Assembly (NCBI GenBank): GCA_035527515.1
Contig: DATLAJ010000071.1
Coordinates: 1-45,343 of the forward strand
Length of the DNA stretch: 45,343 nucleotides
Origin: a bacterium
Lineage (GTDB): Bacteria > B130-G9
Direction: 5' to 3'
Shown here in pieces: positions 24,780 to 33,048 of the stretch. The translations under genes were made by a program, and so were the position numbers. The notes beneath the pieces are model-generated. The model was not told where the DNA came from. It made no database searches and saw only the letters and a list, made by a program, of their open reading frames with translations. Position 1 is the first letter of the stretch. Each line of letters starts with the position of its first letter.

Positions 24780-26983
24780 TTCTCGTCCACCCACCAACTC
24801 GATATGTCCTCAAGCCGCCTCTTCATCTCCATCTCCGACAGAAGCAGCGACTGCGCCTCTTTGAAGACATCTTCCTCTGCCTTGAGCTGCTCGCACTTCT
24901 TGAGCATTTTCGTGGCCTCCGCGCTCTTGCCCTGCTGGACTTTGAGATCCGCCAGAAAGCAGCAGGCTTGATATACAAGCGGAGACTGCTGGCACTCATC
25001 AACTACCTGTTCGAGCAAAGAGATGGCGTCATCCTTCTGACCAAGTGAGGCGCTGCACCTGGCTTTCTGCAAGTAAGCGGCCGTCGCAAGGTAGGACCGG
25101 CAGTCGAGGGGTTTGATCTCTTCGGCGGGTTCGCCCGCCGCCGCCGACTCGCCCGTTCCGCCCAGCGCGGCCCGGAGAAGCTCGCGACTGTGCACATTGA
25201 ACCGAAGGTAACGGTCAAAAGCCTCCTTAGCTGCGGCATATTGCTTGTTGCTGAACAGCATAAGGCCCGCGCGAAAGTCGAGGCAAAGCACAAACCGTGT
25301 ATCAGAATACTTCGGCGAGAGCTTCTGATAGCGCTCGAGCGCTTCAGTCACCTTGTTCTCCCTGAGCAAAATGTCAATCAGACGGTACCGTGCAGTGAAG
25401 GATATGTCATCCACCTTGCCCACGGCTAGCTTCTCAAGCTCAGATACCGCCTTCTCTTTCGAGCCCTCGAAGTACGATTCAAGCGCAAGCAACAGCCGCG
25501 TCATTCTGCGATCATCAGGACTGAGATACCTGTCCTCAGTCGCATTGAGGAGCGAAGCGCTCCGGCGATAGCCCATGAGGCCGAAGTAGACCTGCCCGGC
25601 CAAGAACCTCGCCCGCACGACCGACGACTGCCTGCGAATCTGCTCCTTGCGCCGCTCAAACAGCATTGCGCCGGCGAAGTATTCCTTCTCGTTAAGGTGC
25701 GATTGCAGAAGCCCCAAAATGGCCTCGTCCCTCACGTCAAGCATCTCGTTCGTGAACTTGTTCTGGTCAAAGGTCGCAAAGAACCAGTCCACGTACCTCA
25801 GGCAGCTTCTGAGATCGCCATCCTTCAGAAACTCCTTCGAGATGTGCAGCGAGGCGACGATCGCCTGATCCGAATAGGGCGTCTCGTCCACGATCTTCTT
25901 GTAGAGAGCCATGAAGCCCTCCTCGGAGAGCTTCTTGCCCGTCCTCTGCTCCAGTTCCGCGAGCCTAAGCTGCGCCTCCGCCCTCTTCTCAGGCCGGCTC
26001 GAGCCAAACACACCGGCCAAAACAACCGCCGCTCCCTTCAGGTCGTCGAGCGCTGAGAGGCTGCTGGCGAGCATGAGCATCGCATCGTCGTAGCGAGGAT
26101 CGGAAGGAAAGATATTCACAAAGCGCCACATCTGCTTTGCAGCCTCACCGGGCTGTCCAAGCGCGTAGTAAGCGTTCCCGCAGTAGAACAAAACGTCACT
26201 GTCCATTAGGCAGCGCGTCCGGTTGCGCTTGCAGGCCAGCAAATACCACTTGACCGCCAAATCGTGCTTGCCGATGAGCTCGCTGATCCTCGCTATCCTG
26301 AATGTCGAATCCTCAACATCCTTCGCCGGACGGCGATAATACTCAATCACTTTATAGTACCTCTTCTGCGCCTCTAAGTACTTCTGCGCCTTCTCCATTA
26401 TCCGGCCCAAATGATACTCGGAGTCGGGAGCAAACTGGCTCTCCGGGAAGCGATTCAAAAGCTCTAAAAACCTCGGCTCCGCCTCAAACCAGTCGCCCAA
26501 GTCGAAGAGCGCAAGTCCCCAGAAATAACTCACCTGCTCCATGAGCGGGGAATCGGGAAATGACTTCTCAAAGACCTTGAACCTCTCGATAGCTTCATTA
26601 CGAAGCTTGTCCGAATCGATCGCTATCGCCGCCTTGAGGTAGGACTTGCCCGCAAGGAGCGTTGCCTCAGGCCACAGGTGCTTTGCGTCCTTGTATGTTA
26701 GGACCGTTTCGAAAAGGTCTGCCGCCTCGAGATAGAGCCCGCTGGCGAGGAACTTTTTTGCCTCTCTCAGAAAATCTTCGGCGCTCTGGAAGGTCGCAGC
26801 TTCCCCCCCTACGGTAGCAACCGACGAGGCTGTAGCTTGAGCAGCCTCTATCCGGCTCTCCTCGGCGGCTATGCCAGATTGGGAATAGCAAGGGACGGCC
26901 AGAACAAGCGCAATACACACGAGGCGTGCGAGGCGGACGCCGTCTCGCGGGATGGGACTAGACTGGGCGCAGCCGGACCTCAT
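24776..26983 (-). CDS. Large periplasmic TPR-repeat protein
   Basis: The ATG at 26983 has GGAGG seven bases upstream and overlaps the lipoprotein gene's stop (ATGA). A signal peptide (residues ~18-40, cleavage near IAA-EE) exports it. The 735 aa product is built of tetratricopeptide-like helix pairs along its length, for example YLEAADLFETVLTYKDA, SQFAPDSEYHLGRIMEKAQKYLEA and QYAAAKEAFDRYLRF. These resemble the repeats of YbgF/CpoB and BamD, which act in outer-membrane and peptidoglycan assembly. Its length suggests a scaffold rather than an enzyme. Position directly after lapB and a lipoprotein points to an envelope complex; the exact role is unknown. Confidence 0.8.
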   Translation of the reverse strand: MRSGCAQSSPIPRDGVRLARLVCIALVLAVPCYSQSGIAAEESRIEAAQATASSVATVGGEAATFQSAEDFLREAKKFLASGLYLEAADLFETVLTYKDAKHLWPEATLLAGKSYLKAAIAIDSDKLRNEAIERFKVFEKSFPDSPLMEQVSYFWGLALFDLGDWFEAEPRFLELLNRFPESQFAPDSEYHLGRIMEKAQKYLEAQKRYYKVIEYYRRPAKDVEDSTFRIARISELIGKHDLAVKWYLLACKRNRTRCLMDSDVLFYCGNAYYALGQPGEAAKQMWRFVNIFPSDPRYDDAMLMLASSLSALDDLKGAAVVLAGVFGSSRPEKRAEAQLRLAELEQRTGKKLSEEGFMALYKKIVDETPYSDQAIVASLHISKEFLKDGDLRSCLRYVDWFFATFDQNKFTNEMLDVRDEAILGLLQSHLNEKEYFAGAMLFERRKEQIRRQSSVVRARFLAGQVYFGLMGYRRSASLLNATEDRYLSPDDRRMTRLLLALESYFEGSKEKAVSELEKLAVGKVDDISFTARYRLIDILLRENKVTEALERYQKLSPKYSDTRFVLCLDFRAGLMLFSNKQYAAAKEAFDRYLRFNVHSRELLRAALGGTGESAAAGEPAEEIKPLDCRSYLATAAYLQKARCSASLGQKDDAISLLEQVVDECQQSPLVYQACCFLADLKVQQGKSAEATKMLKKCEQLKAEEDVFKEAQSLLLSEMEMKRRLEDISSWWVDEK

Positions 26984-27636
26984 CGTGTTTCCTCCGACCT
27001 CCCTCGCTGACGGATTGAGCGCTTCGCTCCGATCGCCCTGATCACGGAAGGGGCAGCCGAGAGCGTCATGACCTTTTCCAACAGCGATTCCGTCGGTTCA
27101 GGCGGCTTTGAAAGCGCTGAATAGGAGAAAGCTTTTCGGGAGAGTGCGCTGACGTTGAACGAGGCCATCCTTTGCCCAGACGACATGTTCACCACAGATA
27201 TCGAACAGGCGATCTCTGTCGGGTTGAGACCGCCATAAACGTAACGTGTTGCTGTGCCCAGGATGGCCACGCTCGCACCAAGCATCCTGCCGAGAGCTTT
27301 GAACGCCTCTGTCCCTCGCGGGGACCCCCACGGCGAGTGAGTCGCCTCCTTCCATTTTGAGATGACCTCGCGCGGGCCAATTGCGGCTGGCCATTGGGAG
27401 TCAAGAGCGTCATACAGCCGTTCGCCAGCGAGCCATGCGAAATCCTCGGGAACATCCTCTGTATAGCAAAACGGCAGGACCGCAATCGTCGCCGGCGAGG
27501 CGCTCGGGACTGGCGAGCGCTCTCCGTAGTAACTGGGCTCGCAAAAGATGCTCGAGCTCGGAGCACATCCCGCCAGCACTACTGCTAGAAGCAGAAGAAG
27601 CAGCGGCGGTGCGCTAGTGCTTTTCTCCTTTGCCAT
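26980..27636 (-). CDS. Lipoprotein of unknown function (LpoB/GNA1162-like outline)
   Basis: Starting at ATG 27636, the product (218 aa) has a type II signal peptide with a perfect lipobox L-A-G-C (Cys24). A longer frame to 27693 would bury it. A GAGGCGGG sequence precedes the ATG, and the start overlaps the end of lapB by 23 bp. The domain opens with TIAVLPF and later has LGASVAILGTATRYVYGG and a C-terminal amphipathic helix, an alpha/beta outline seen in LpoB, CsgG and the DUF799/GNA1162 lipoproteins. I cannot assign it firmly. As an outer-membrane lipoprotein it could tether the TPR protein encoded next. Confidence 0.72.
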   Translation of the reverse strand: MAKEKSTSAPPLLLLLLAVVLAGCAPSSSIFCEPSYYGERSPVPSASPATIAVLPFCYTEDVPEDFAWLAGERLYDALDSQWPAAIGPREVISKWKEATHSPWGSPRGTEAFKALGRMLGASVAILGTATRYVYGGLNPTEIACSISVVNMSSGQRMASFNVSALSRKAFSYSALSKPPEPTESLLEKVMTLSAAPSVIRAIGAKRSIRQRGRSEETR

Positions 27637-28840
27637 TGCTACCCGCCTCTGGGCGCCTCCTTGGGCGTATGCGCTTCTCGATCTCCTGAACAAAAGTGTC
27701 CCACTTCCGACACTGCGGGCAGCGCCAGTGAATCTGAGTGTCCTTGAACCCGCACTTGCCGCAGTAATAATAGACCGATTGCAGTTCGGGCAGCGAGCTG
27801 AGCTTCTGAAGCACTCCCAACGCTTCCTCAGGTTTCCCCTCCTTCAAATAGACCTTCGAGAGCCTTTGATAGCCGACTGTCGATGTGCTAGAAAGCTCAA
27901 GTATCCTCTCGTATTCTTCCTTGGCCTTGCTCAACTGCCCGGTGTCAAAGTAATAATCGCCGAGCGAAAGACGCGTGTTGATGTCGTCAGGGGTCTTGGC
28001 GAGAACTTTCTCGTAAATGCTCTTGATGTTTCGGACTGTGTCCTGCTTGAGATATACCTGCCGGAGCCGGTCAAACAGAAGAAACGCTAGGTGGGGGAAG
28101 TTATCAACGGCCTCCTCCCAAACGTGCTCAGCCTTCTTGAAATCGCCCTGAGCAAGGTAAACATCCCCCAAATACATCGGCACCGAGACACACGTAGGGT
28201 CTGTCTGTTTAGCCTTGTGCAACAGCGAAATGGCCTCCTTGGGCCGCTTGTTTCGCATCGCCTCCTCAAGCGCCACCTCGGTCAACAGATAGGCCAGCAG
28301 TCGCGAGCTTTTCTTCTTGGTCCTCTTGTCAAGCTCCAGCTGGCACTCATAGGCCGCCTTCCAGTCGCGCATCTCCTCGTGAACCCGCTCGAGACTCTCG
28401 TAGCTCTGGATGTGGTTCGGGTCCTCCTTGATCGCCTTCTTGAAAGCCGCCTCGGCTCTCTCCAAGAGCCCGCCTCGAACGTAATCCAGCCCCAGACTGT
28501 AAAGCGCACGGACACGCGATTGCAGGGGCAGATTAGGCCGTATCGAAACGCTCTCGTGGATCCGGATCGACCGGTCAATGTTGCCCTGCTCACGGTGAAG
28601 ATTGCCCAGACTGATATAAGCAGCAACATCGTCCGTGTTCCTCGCGGTAGCGTCGGCAAGCTCCTTGATGGCCTTGTCTCGCTGATCATAAATCAGAAAG
28701 TCCAAGCCCCTAAGATAAGAGACCTCGGACGAAGGCTCCGTCACCGCCTGCCGACGCCGACGCCTGACGATGAATACGACAATTGCAATCGCCGCCAGCG
28801 CCGCGACCGCGTAGGAAAACACTGCCCATCCAGAGCTCAT
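27614..28840 (-). CDS. lapB: LapB/YciM-type LPS assembly regulator
   Basis: The architecture matches LapB: one N-terminal membrane helix (about 6-26) followed by basic residues, TPR repeats through the middle of the 408 aa protein, and a C-terminal rubredoxin-type metal knuckle, YYYCGKCGFKDTQIHW then CPQCRKWDTF. In E. coli LapB sits on the cytoplasmic face of the inner membrane and brings LpxC to FtsH, limiting LPS synthesis. All four metal cysteines are present. TAGGAG precedes the ATG at 28840. It follows kdsC by 25 bp, pairing Kdo synthesis with LPS control. The lipoprotein gene downstream overlaps it. Confidence 0.87.
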   Translation of the reverse strand: MSSGWAVFSYAVAALAAIAIVVFIVRRRRRQAVTEPSSEVSYLRGLDFLIYDQRDKAIKELADATARNTDDVAAYISLGNLHREQGNIDRSIRIHESVSIRPNLPLQSRVRALYSLGLDYVRGGLLERAEAAFKKAIKEDPNHIQSYESLERVHEEMRDWKAAYECQLELDKRTKKKSSRLLAYLLTEVALEEAMRNKRPKEAISLLHKAKQTDPTCVSVPMYLGDVYLAQGDFKKAEHVWEEAVDNFPHLAFLLFDRLRQVYLKQDTVRNIKSIYEKVLAKTPDDINTRLSLGDYYFDTGQLSKAKEEYERILELSSTSTVGYQRLSKVYLKEGKPEEALGVLQKLSSLPELQSVYYYCGKCGFKDTQIHWRCPQCRKWDTFVQEIEKRIRPRRRPEAGSNGKGEKH

Positions 28841-28865
28841 TTGCCCAAACTCCTAACAAAAGATC

Positions 28866-29402
28866 TCATGGCATCATTCGGTAACGCTGAACAACTGCTT
28901 CCCACTTGTTCTGAGCCTTCAGTATCATCTCGCACACCTCCCGAACTGCCCCATCCCCACCGCAATTCTGCGTAACGTAGTCGGCGGCCTCTTTCACCTC
29001 AGGCACCGCGTCCGCTACCGCAACTGACATGCCGACTTGGGCCATGATCGATAGGTCCAAAAGGTCATCTCCAATGAAAACAGCCTCATCCGGCAGAAGG
29101 TTCTGCTGTCTCAGTATCTCGTTCAGAGTGGCGACTTTGTTCTTAATATTTCGGTGGACAATAGAGATGTGCAGGTCCCGAGCACGGTGCGATACAGCAT
29201 TGTTCTTCTTGCCGGTGATTATCCCTGTCTGAATGCCTCCGAACGAAAGGTACCTGATCCCGCTCCCGTCCCGAACGTCAAACCGCATAGTTATCTCACC
29301 GCTGTTGCTGAAATAGAGCTTGCCATTCGTCAAAACGCCGTCAGCATCCAACAGCAGAATCTTGACCCTCCGCAGCTTCTCGGTCAGCTCCTCAGAGATC
29401 AT
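28866..29402 (-). CDS. kdsC: 3-deoxy-D-manno-octulosonate-8-phosphate phosphatase
   Basis: KdsC removes the phosphate from Kdo-8-phosphate to supply Kdo for the LPS inner core. The HAD signature is LLLDADGVLTNGKL (nucleophile and acid/base Asp in D-A-D), then VRDGSGIRYL, IITGKKNNAV (motif II) and FIGDDLLDLSIM (motif IV). It is a cap-less C0 HAD of 178 aa, the usual length; such enzymes are tetrameric. The ATG at 29402 has GGGTGAT just upstream. A 252 bp gap separates it from rpe, so a promoter may lie there, though I see no good consensus. Together with lapB it indicates a Kdo-containing LPS. Confidence 0.93.
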   Translation of the reverse strand: MISEELTEKLRRVKILLLDADGVLTNGKLYFSNSGEITMRFDVRDGSGIRYLSFGGIQTGIITGKKNNAVSHRARDLHISIVHRNIKNKVATLNEILRQQNLLPDEAVFIGDDLLDLSIMAQVGMSVAVADAVPEVKEAADYVTQNCGGDGAVREVCEMILKAQNKWEAVVQRYRMMP

Positions 29403-29654
29403 ATCACCCAGATCGTAAGCCCCTGCTAATAACTTTCTGACTACCTAGACCGCAAACCATACTCCCACGAATGATATGGACTCGGCCCTTCTCTGTCAAC
29501 AGCCCCCTCTGCCAGGCGTGCCCCCGGATTGCTGCCAACGCGCCCCCCTTTCGTGGTGTTTCAGACCCGGACCCGATCTTGTAGCGGTGCCGCTTGCCGT
29601 CCCCTCCGCCATCAAGGCGGGCCAAAATCACCGGCCGCCCTACGACATAAGCGT

Positions 29655-30311
29655 CTAAAGCCTCTCCTTGAACGCCCTTGTCGTTCCCTCGGGGTCCAGC
29701 GTCTTGAAAATCGCCGAGCCCGCGACGATGATCGAGGCGCCAGCCCGGACGACCTCAGCGACATTCTGAAGGCAGATGCCTCCGTCAACCTCTATCGGGC
29801 AATTCGGGTTTCTGGCGTCAAGAATAGCCCTGAGTCGCCTGATTTTGTCCAGGACAGACGGTATGAACTTCTGCGCCGCAAACCCCGGATTCACCGACAT
29901 CAAGAGGATGAAATCCACGACAGGAACGATCTCTTCCGCTGTGTTGAGCGGCGTCGCCGGGTTCAGGACCACGCCGGCCTCAGCGCCGAGAGCCTTGATC
30001 GCCGCGATGGTCCGTTCAAGATGCGTAGCTGCCTCAATCTGCACACTGATCATGTCGGCCCCGGCCTTCGCAAAGCTCTCGATGTAGCGGTCAGGATGTT
30101 CGATCATCAGGTGAACGTCGAGCGGCAGGTTGGTTGAGGCGCGAGCCGCCTCGACAACGAGAGGACCGACAGTGATATTTGGCACGAAATGGCCGTCCAT
30201 CACGTCGATGTGAATGATGTCAGCGCCGCCCCTCTCGACGGAGGCGATCTCCTCGCCCAGCTTGGCAAAATCGGCAGATAGTATCGATGGGGCGAGCTTA
30301 AGTGTCTTCAA
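29655..30311 (-). CDS. rpe: Ribulose-phosphate 3-epimerase
   Basis: Rpe interconverts ribulose-5-phosphate and xylulose-5-phosphate. The TIM-barrel motifs are intact: LAPSILSADF, IIHIDVMDGHFVPN, DVHLMIEHP, LLMSVNPGF and IEVDGG, followed by the phosphate-binding AGSAIF. 218 aa is standard. The only suitable start is TTG at 30311, overlapping the end of maf by 14 bp, with GAGGG eight to nine bases upstream. The gene is cytosolic and housekeeping; besides the pentose phosphate pathway it could feed ribulose-5-phosphate, which is the precursor of arabinose-5-phosphate for Kdo made by the neighbouring pathway. Confidence 0.96.
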   Translation of the reverse strand: MKTLKLAPSILSADFAKLGEEIASVERGGADIIHIDVMDGHFVPNITVGPLVVEAARASTNLPLDVHLMIEHPDRYIESFAKAGADMISVQIEAATHLERTIAAIKALGAEAGVVLNPATPLNTAEEIVPVVDFILLMSVNPGFAAQKFIPSVLDKIRRLRAILDARNPNCPIEVDGGICLQNVAEVVRAGASIIVAGSAIFKTLDPEGTTRAFKERL

Positions 30312-30882
30312 CTCTGTCCCTCAATTCAGAGAGCATTCTGCGGACTAGCCGCACCGGCAAGCCAATTACATTGTCCAGAGGCCCTTGCAGACCGGCTATG
30401 AATGAAGACGCACCACCCTGTATGCCATAAGCGCCTGCCTTGTCGAGCGGCTCGCCCGATGCGACGTAGGCCTCGATCTCATCTGGCTCAAGCCTCACGA
30501 AACGGACTCTTGTCTCCTCACAATCGAGAAGCTCCCTCCCCGATCCCGCGTCCAGAACGCAGACACCGGTGATGACCCGGTGCCAGCGATCGGAGAGGAG
30601 CCTGAGCATCCGCCGCGCGTCGTTCGGGGAGTTCGGCTTGCCCAGAATAGTATCATCAACCGCCACCAAAGTATCACAAGCCAGAAAAACGCGGTCTGAA
30701 CCAGTCGTCACGCTCTTGGCCTTGGCACAAGCTAGCGCCTTGGCAAGCTCCTTCGGGTCACTAGGCCCGTCCACCTCTCGCTCAACCTGACCGGGCTGGA
30801 CAATCTCGAACGGTATCCCAGCGCTCCTTAATAAGGAGGCCCGTCGCGGAGAAGCTGAGGCCAGCACGATTGCCAATGTCAT
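30298..30882 (-). CDS. maf: Maf-family nucleotide pyrophosphatase
   Basis: Maf proteins hydrolyse (d)NTPs to monophosphates, removing modified or excess nucleotides, and are linked to septation. The motifs are LASASPRRASLL at the N terminus, LACDTLVAVDD, GKPNSPNDARRML and DKAGAYGIQG, matching the dTTP/UTP-type (YhdE) rather than the m7GTP-type subgroup, where the residue pattern differs. 194 aa is normal. The ATG at 30882 lies two bases after the stop of the SurA-like gene, with no clear ribosome binding site, so it is probably translated by coupling. Confidence 0.94.
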   Translation of the reverse strand: MTLAIVLASASPRRASLLRSAGIPFEIVQPGQVEREVDGPSDPKELAKALACAKAKSVTTGSDRVFLACDTLVAVDDTILGKPNSPNDARRMLRLLSDRWHRVITGVCVLDAGSGRELLDCEETRVRFVRLEPDEIEAYVASGEPLDKAGAYGIQGGASSFIAGLQGPLDNVIGLPVRLVRRMLSELRDRVEDT

Positions 30883-30884
30883 CG

Positions 30885-31970
30885 CTATAAGGGCTGCTGC
30901 TCCCCGCCGACGTATTCTATCTTCAGCTCGCTCTTCTTCTTGCTCATAAACTCGCCCATTGCCTTGAACTTCCTCAGCCCCGGCAGCCAGTTCTTGACCT
31001 GGTCCTTCGCCTCTTCGTATGTCTTGACCTTGGCCGGCTGCTTCTCTGTTGCCTCAAGCAGACAAAATCCCGCCGTTGTCCTTACCGGGCCGGTCAGCTT
31101 GCCCACTTCGGCTGAGAACGCGGCCTCGTCGAACTTGTCACCCAGCCTCGCCTGGCCCCTACGAATCAAGCCCATCTCGCCGCCTTTCGGCGCCCATCTA
31201 TCAGCAGAAGCCTCCTTGGCCACTGCATCAAAGGCCTCGCCCTTCTTGATCCGCTTCGCCAGGCTCAAAATCCGCTCCTGGGCTTTCGCAACGTCCGCCT
31301 CCGATGCCCCCTCGGCGACGTTCACCGTGATAGTCTTAACCTTGACCGTCTCCGGAGTGCTGAACTTGCTCTTGTTCTCGTCATACCACTTCTGCATCTC
31401 ATCCTCTGTCGGCTCCGGGATATGTGAATAGACATCCTTCTCTATGTATTTCTCCCTTAGTATCGTGTCGGCCATTTGCTCGTGAAGGCTCTCATCGCTG
31501 GTTCCCGAAAGACCCGAGGACTGAAGGAACTTCTCTTTGCTGCCATACATCTTGTAAATCTGTTCGAGCTTCTCATCAATCTCCTTGTCCGTAACAGTCA
31601 AACCGCTTGCCTTCGCCTCATTCAATAGGAGCTTCGAGACCATGAGGTTCCTTATCGTGTTCCTTCTCTGCTGCTCCTTCTGCTGTGCCGTTAGCTCTGG
31701 CATCTTGCCACCGGACATCATCATGCTGTATTTAAGGTTTCTGGCGAGCAGCTCATCCACCTCGCCCTCGGTTACAGCCAAATCGCCGCTCTTGGCAACT
31801 ACCTTGTTGGCATCCGTGGCCACTGTGCCCTCTGAAGCCCCCGCTGGTGCCTGCATCGCGGCCGGCGCTGGCGCCTTCGGTGCGCTTGTCTGTTCTCCCT
31901 CACCGCAGCCAACACAGGCAACTATCAACATCACAGAAGCCATCAAGGCCAAAATCCTGACAAATCTCAT
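30885..31970 (-). CDS. SurA/PrsA-like peptidyl-prolyl isomerase lipoprotein
   Basis: The ATG at 31970 has AGGAGG seven bases upstream. The signal peptide carries a lipobox (I-V-A-C, Cys19, with a second candidate Cys22). After a Pro/Ala linker, a SurA_N-like helical chaperone region (about 60-190, including NLMVSKLLLNEAKASGLTVTDKEID) precedes a parvulin-type rotamase domain (about 205-325), recognisable from KTITVNV, FDAVAKEASADRWAPKGGEMG and FSAEVGKLTGPVRTTAGF. It would assist folding of exported or outer-membrane proteins while tethered to a membrane. It leads a run with maf and rpe. Confidence 0.9.
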   Translation of the reverse strand: MRFVRILALMASVMLIVACVGCGEGEQTSAPKAPAPAAMQAPAGASEGTVATDANKVVAKSGDLAVTEGEVDELLARNLKYSMMMSGGKMPELTAQQKEQQRRNTIRNLMVSKLLLNEAKASGLTVTDKEIDEKLEQIYKMYGSKEKFLQSSGLSGTSDESLHEQMADTILREKYIEKDVYSHIPEPTEDEMQKWYDENKSKFSTPETVKVKTITVNVAEGASEADVAKAQERILSLAKRIKKGEAFDAVAKEASADRWAPKGGEMGLIRRGQARLGDKFDEAAFSAEVGKLTGPVRTTAGFCLLEATEKQPAKVKTYEEAKDQVKNWLPGLRKFKAMGEFMSKKKSELKIEYVGGEQQPL

Positions 31971-32244
31971 ACATCATCCTCCTAATAGGAGCCCAATCAC
32001 TCGAGCTAGTCGCGTCCGGTAGCCCCGGACCAAAGCAGGGCTCGATTCTTGCCTCACCCTAATAATTAGTCATTATGTCAAGGCAAACCGATGCGGTCAA
32101 GGCTTCGGGCAAGGTTGGTTTGGCAGACCTCTCAGGGAAGCCGAGCTATACGGCTCGTGTATCTTAAGAGGAATGGTGCGGGAGAATCTCAGCTAAAGAC
32201 CGCCTCAAGAGGCCGAAAACCTGCTTGCACGATTCAGAGCTTGC
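31971..32244. other. Divergent intergenic region between the SurA-like gene and DUF4390
   Basis: No gene is apparent. The AGGAGG ribosome binding site of the SurA-like gene lies at 31983-31978. A perfect TTGACA on minus (32081-32076) has no matching -10 at the right distance. A small hairpin GAGC-TATACG-GCTC occurs near 32143. The plus-strand promoter is given separately. Confidence 0.5.
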
Positions 32245-32273
32245 TTGACGAGGCCGTGCCCCAACCCTACAAT
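32245..32273 (+). promoter_or_regulatory. Sigma-70-type promoter for the DUF4390-ntr-pyr-rtcB run
   Basis: TTGACG (32245-32250) and TACAAT (32268-32273) each match consensus at 5 of 6 positions and are exactly 17 bp apart. Transcription would start near 32280, ~85 nt before the DUF4390 start. It is the best promoter match I see in the window. Confidence 0.65.
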
Positions 32274-32364
32274 CGGTCTCAATCAATGTGAGGCGACGGT
32301 TGGCTAGTTTTTGGGGGGGAGAGTTGTGGTGGGATTTTTGGGTTCAAGCTGCGTGGGAGTCCTT

Positions 32365-33048
32365 ATGAACAGATTTGGCCTATGGGCAATTTTTGTCGCT
32401 ACTATGTTGGCCGCATCTCCTTTGCTGGGCAAGACAGAGTCACAGCCTGCGGCCTTCGAGCCCGAGCCCCGGATGTTAAAGCCGTCCGCCGTGATCGACG
32501 CGAACAGGAGAGTCGTCGTGATCAAGTCCAGGCTCCTAAACTGGATGAATGAGGAGTTGGAGGAGTTCTTCACCTCCGGGCTCCCGCTCAAGCTCTCTTT
32601 CAAGGCGGCTGTGTTTGAGGAGCGCGACTTCTGGTTTGACGGGCAGCTCCGTTCTATGACTGTCAAGAAAGAGGCATCATACGACCCGGTCAAGAAATCC
32701 TATACGGTGGTTCAGCTACAAGGCGACAAGCAGGTCAGCAAGACGTTTATGGACGAGAAAGACGCGAGGGCGAACCTGTTGAACCTGGAGACTGAGATAC
32801 CCATACCCCTGCTGATGGAGAAATACCCCTTGCGCATCTATTCCGCTGGGGTGTTCTGCGACGTGGCTGCGAGCGAGGTGGATTTCCCCTTCGGTAAACT
32901 TTTGTGGTTTCTTAGGACGGGTTACACGACGAGCTGGTTTTACTCAGAGAGAATCTCTACTAGCTCGCTTCAAAGCGGTCGCTCTGGCTGGCAGCAAGGC
33001 TTCGGCACATCGCCGTCCACGGAGCCAAGTCCGGAGGTATATAAGTGA
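32365..33048 (+). CDS. DUF4390 domain protein
   Basis: The ATG at 32365 follows GGGAG and begins a signal peptide (hydrophobic to about residue 20, cleavage near LLG-KTES); an upstream frame from 32311 would bury it. The mature region matches DUF4390: FFTSGLPLKLSFKAAVF, then a W-F-D turn, KKEASYDPVKKSYTV and later a YPLRIYS strand. The family is of unknown function and lies next to ntrY/ntrX in many Proteobacteria, exactly as here, where its stop overlaps the kinase start by 4 bp. It could be a periplasmic ligand or signal partner of the kinase. 227 aa. Confidence 0.85.
   Translation: MNRFGLWAIFVATMLAASPLLGKTESQPAAFEPEPRMLKPSAVIDANRRVVVIKSRLLNWMNEELEEFFTSGLPLKLSFKAAVFEERDFWFDGQLRSMTVKKEASYDPVKKSYTVVQLQGDKQVSKTFMDEKDARANLLNLETEIPIPLLMEKYPLRIYSAGVFCDVAASEVDFPFGKLLWFLRTGYTTSWFYSERISTSSLQSGRSGWQQGFGTSPSTEPSPEVYK

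Noticed and set aside
28091-28975. A 294-codon plus-strand frame across lapB and the end of kdsC
   Set aside because: It is antisense to two genes with clear motifs; its product is Leu/Arg-rich without domains. Long antisense frames are expected at this GC content.
30298-30311. maf-rpe overlap as a possible frameshifted fusion
   Set aside because: Both products are full length with normal ends; the overlap is ordinary translational coupling with a TTG start.
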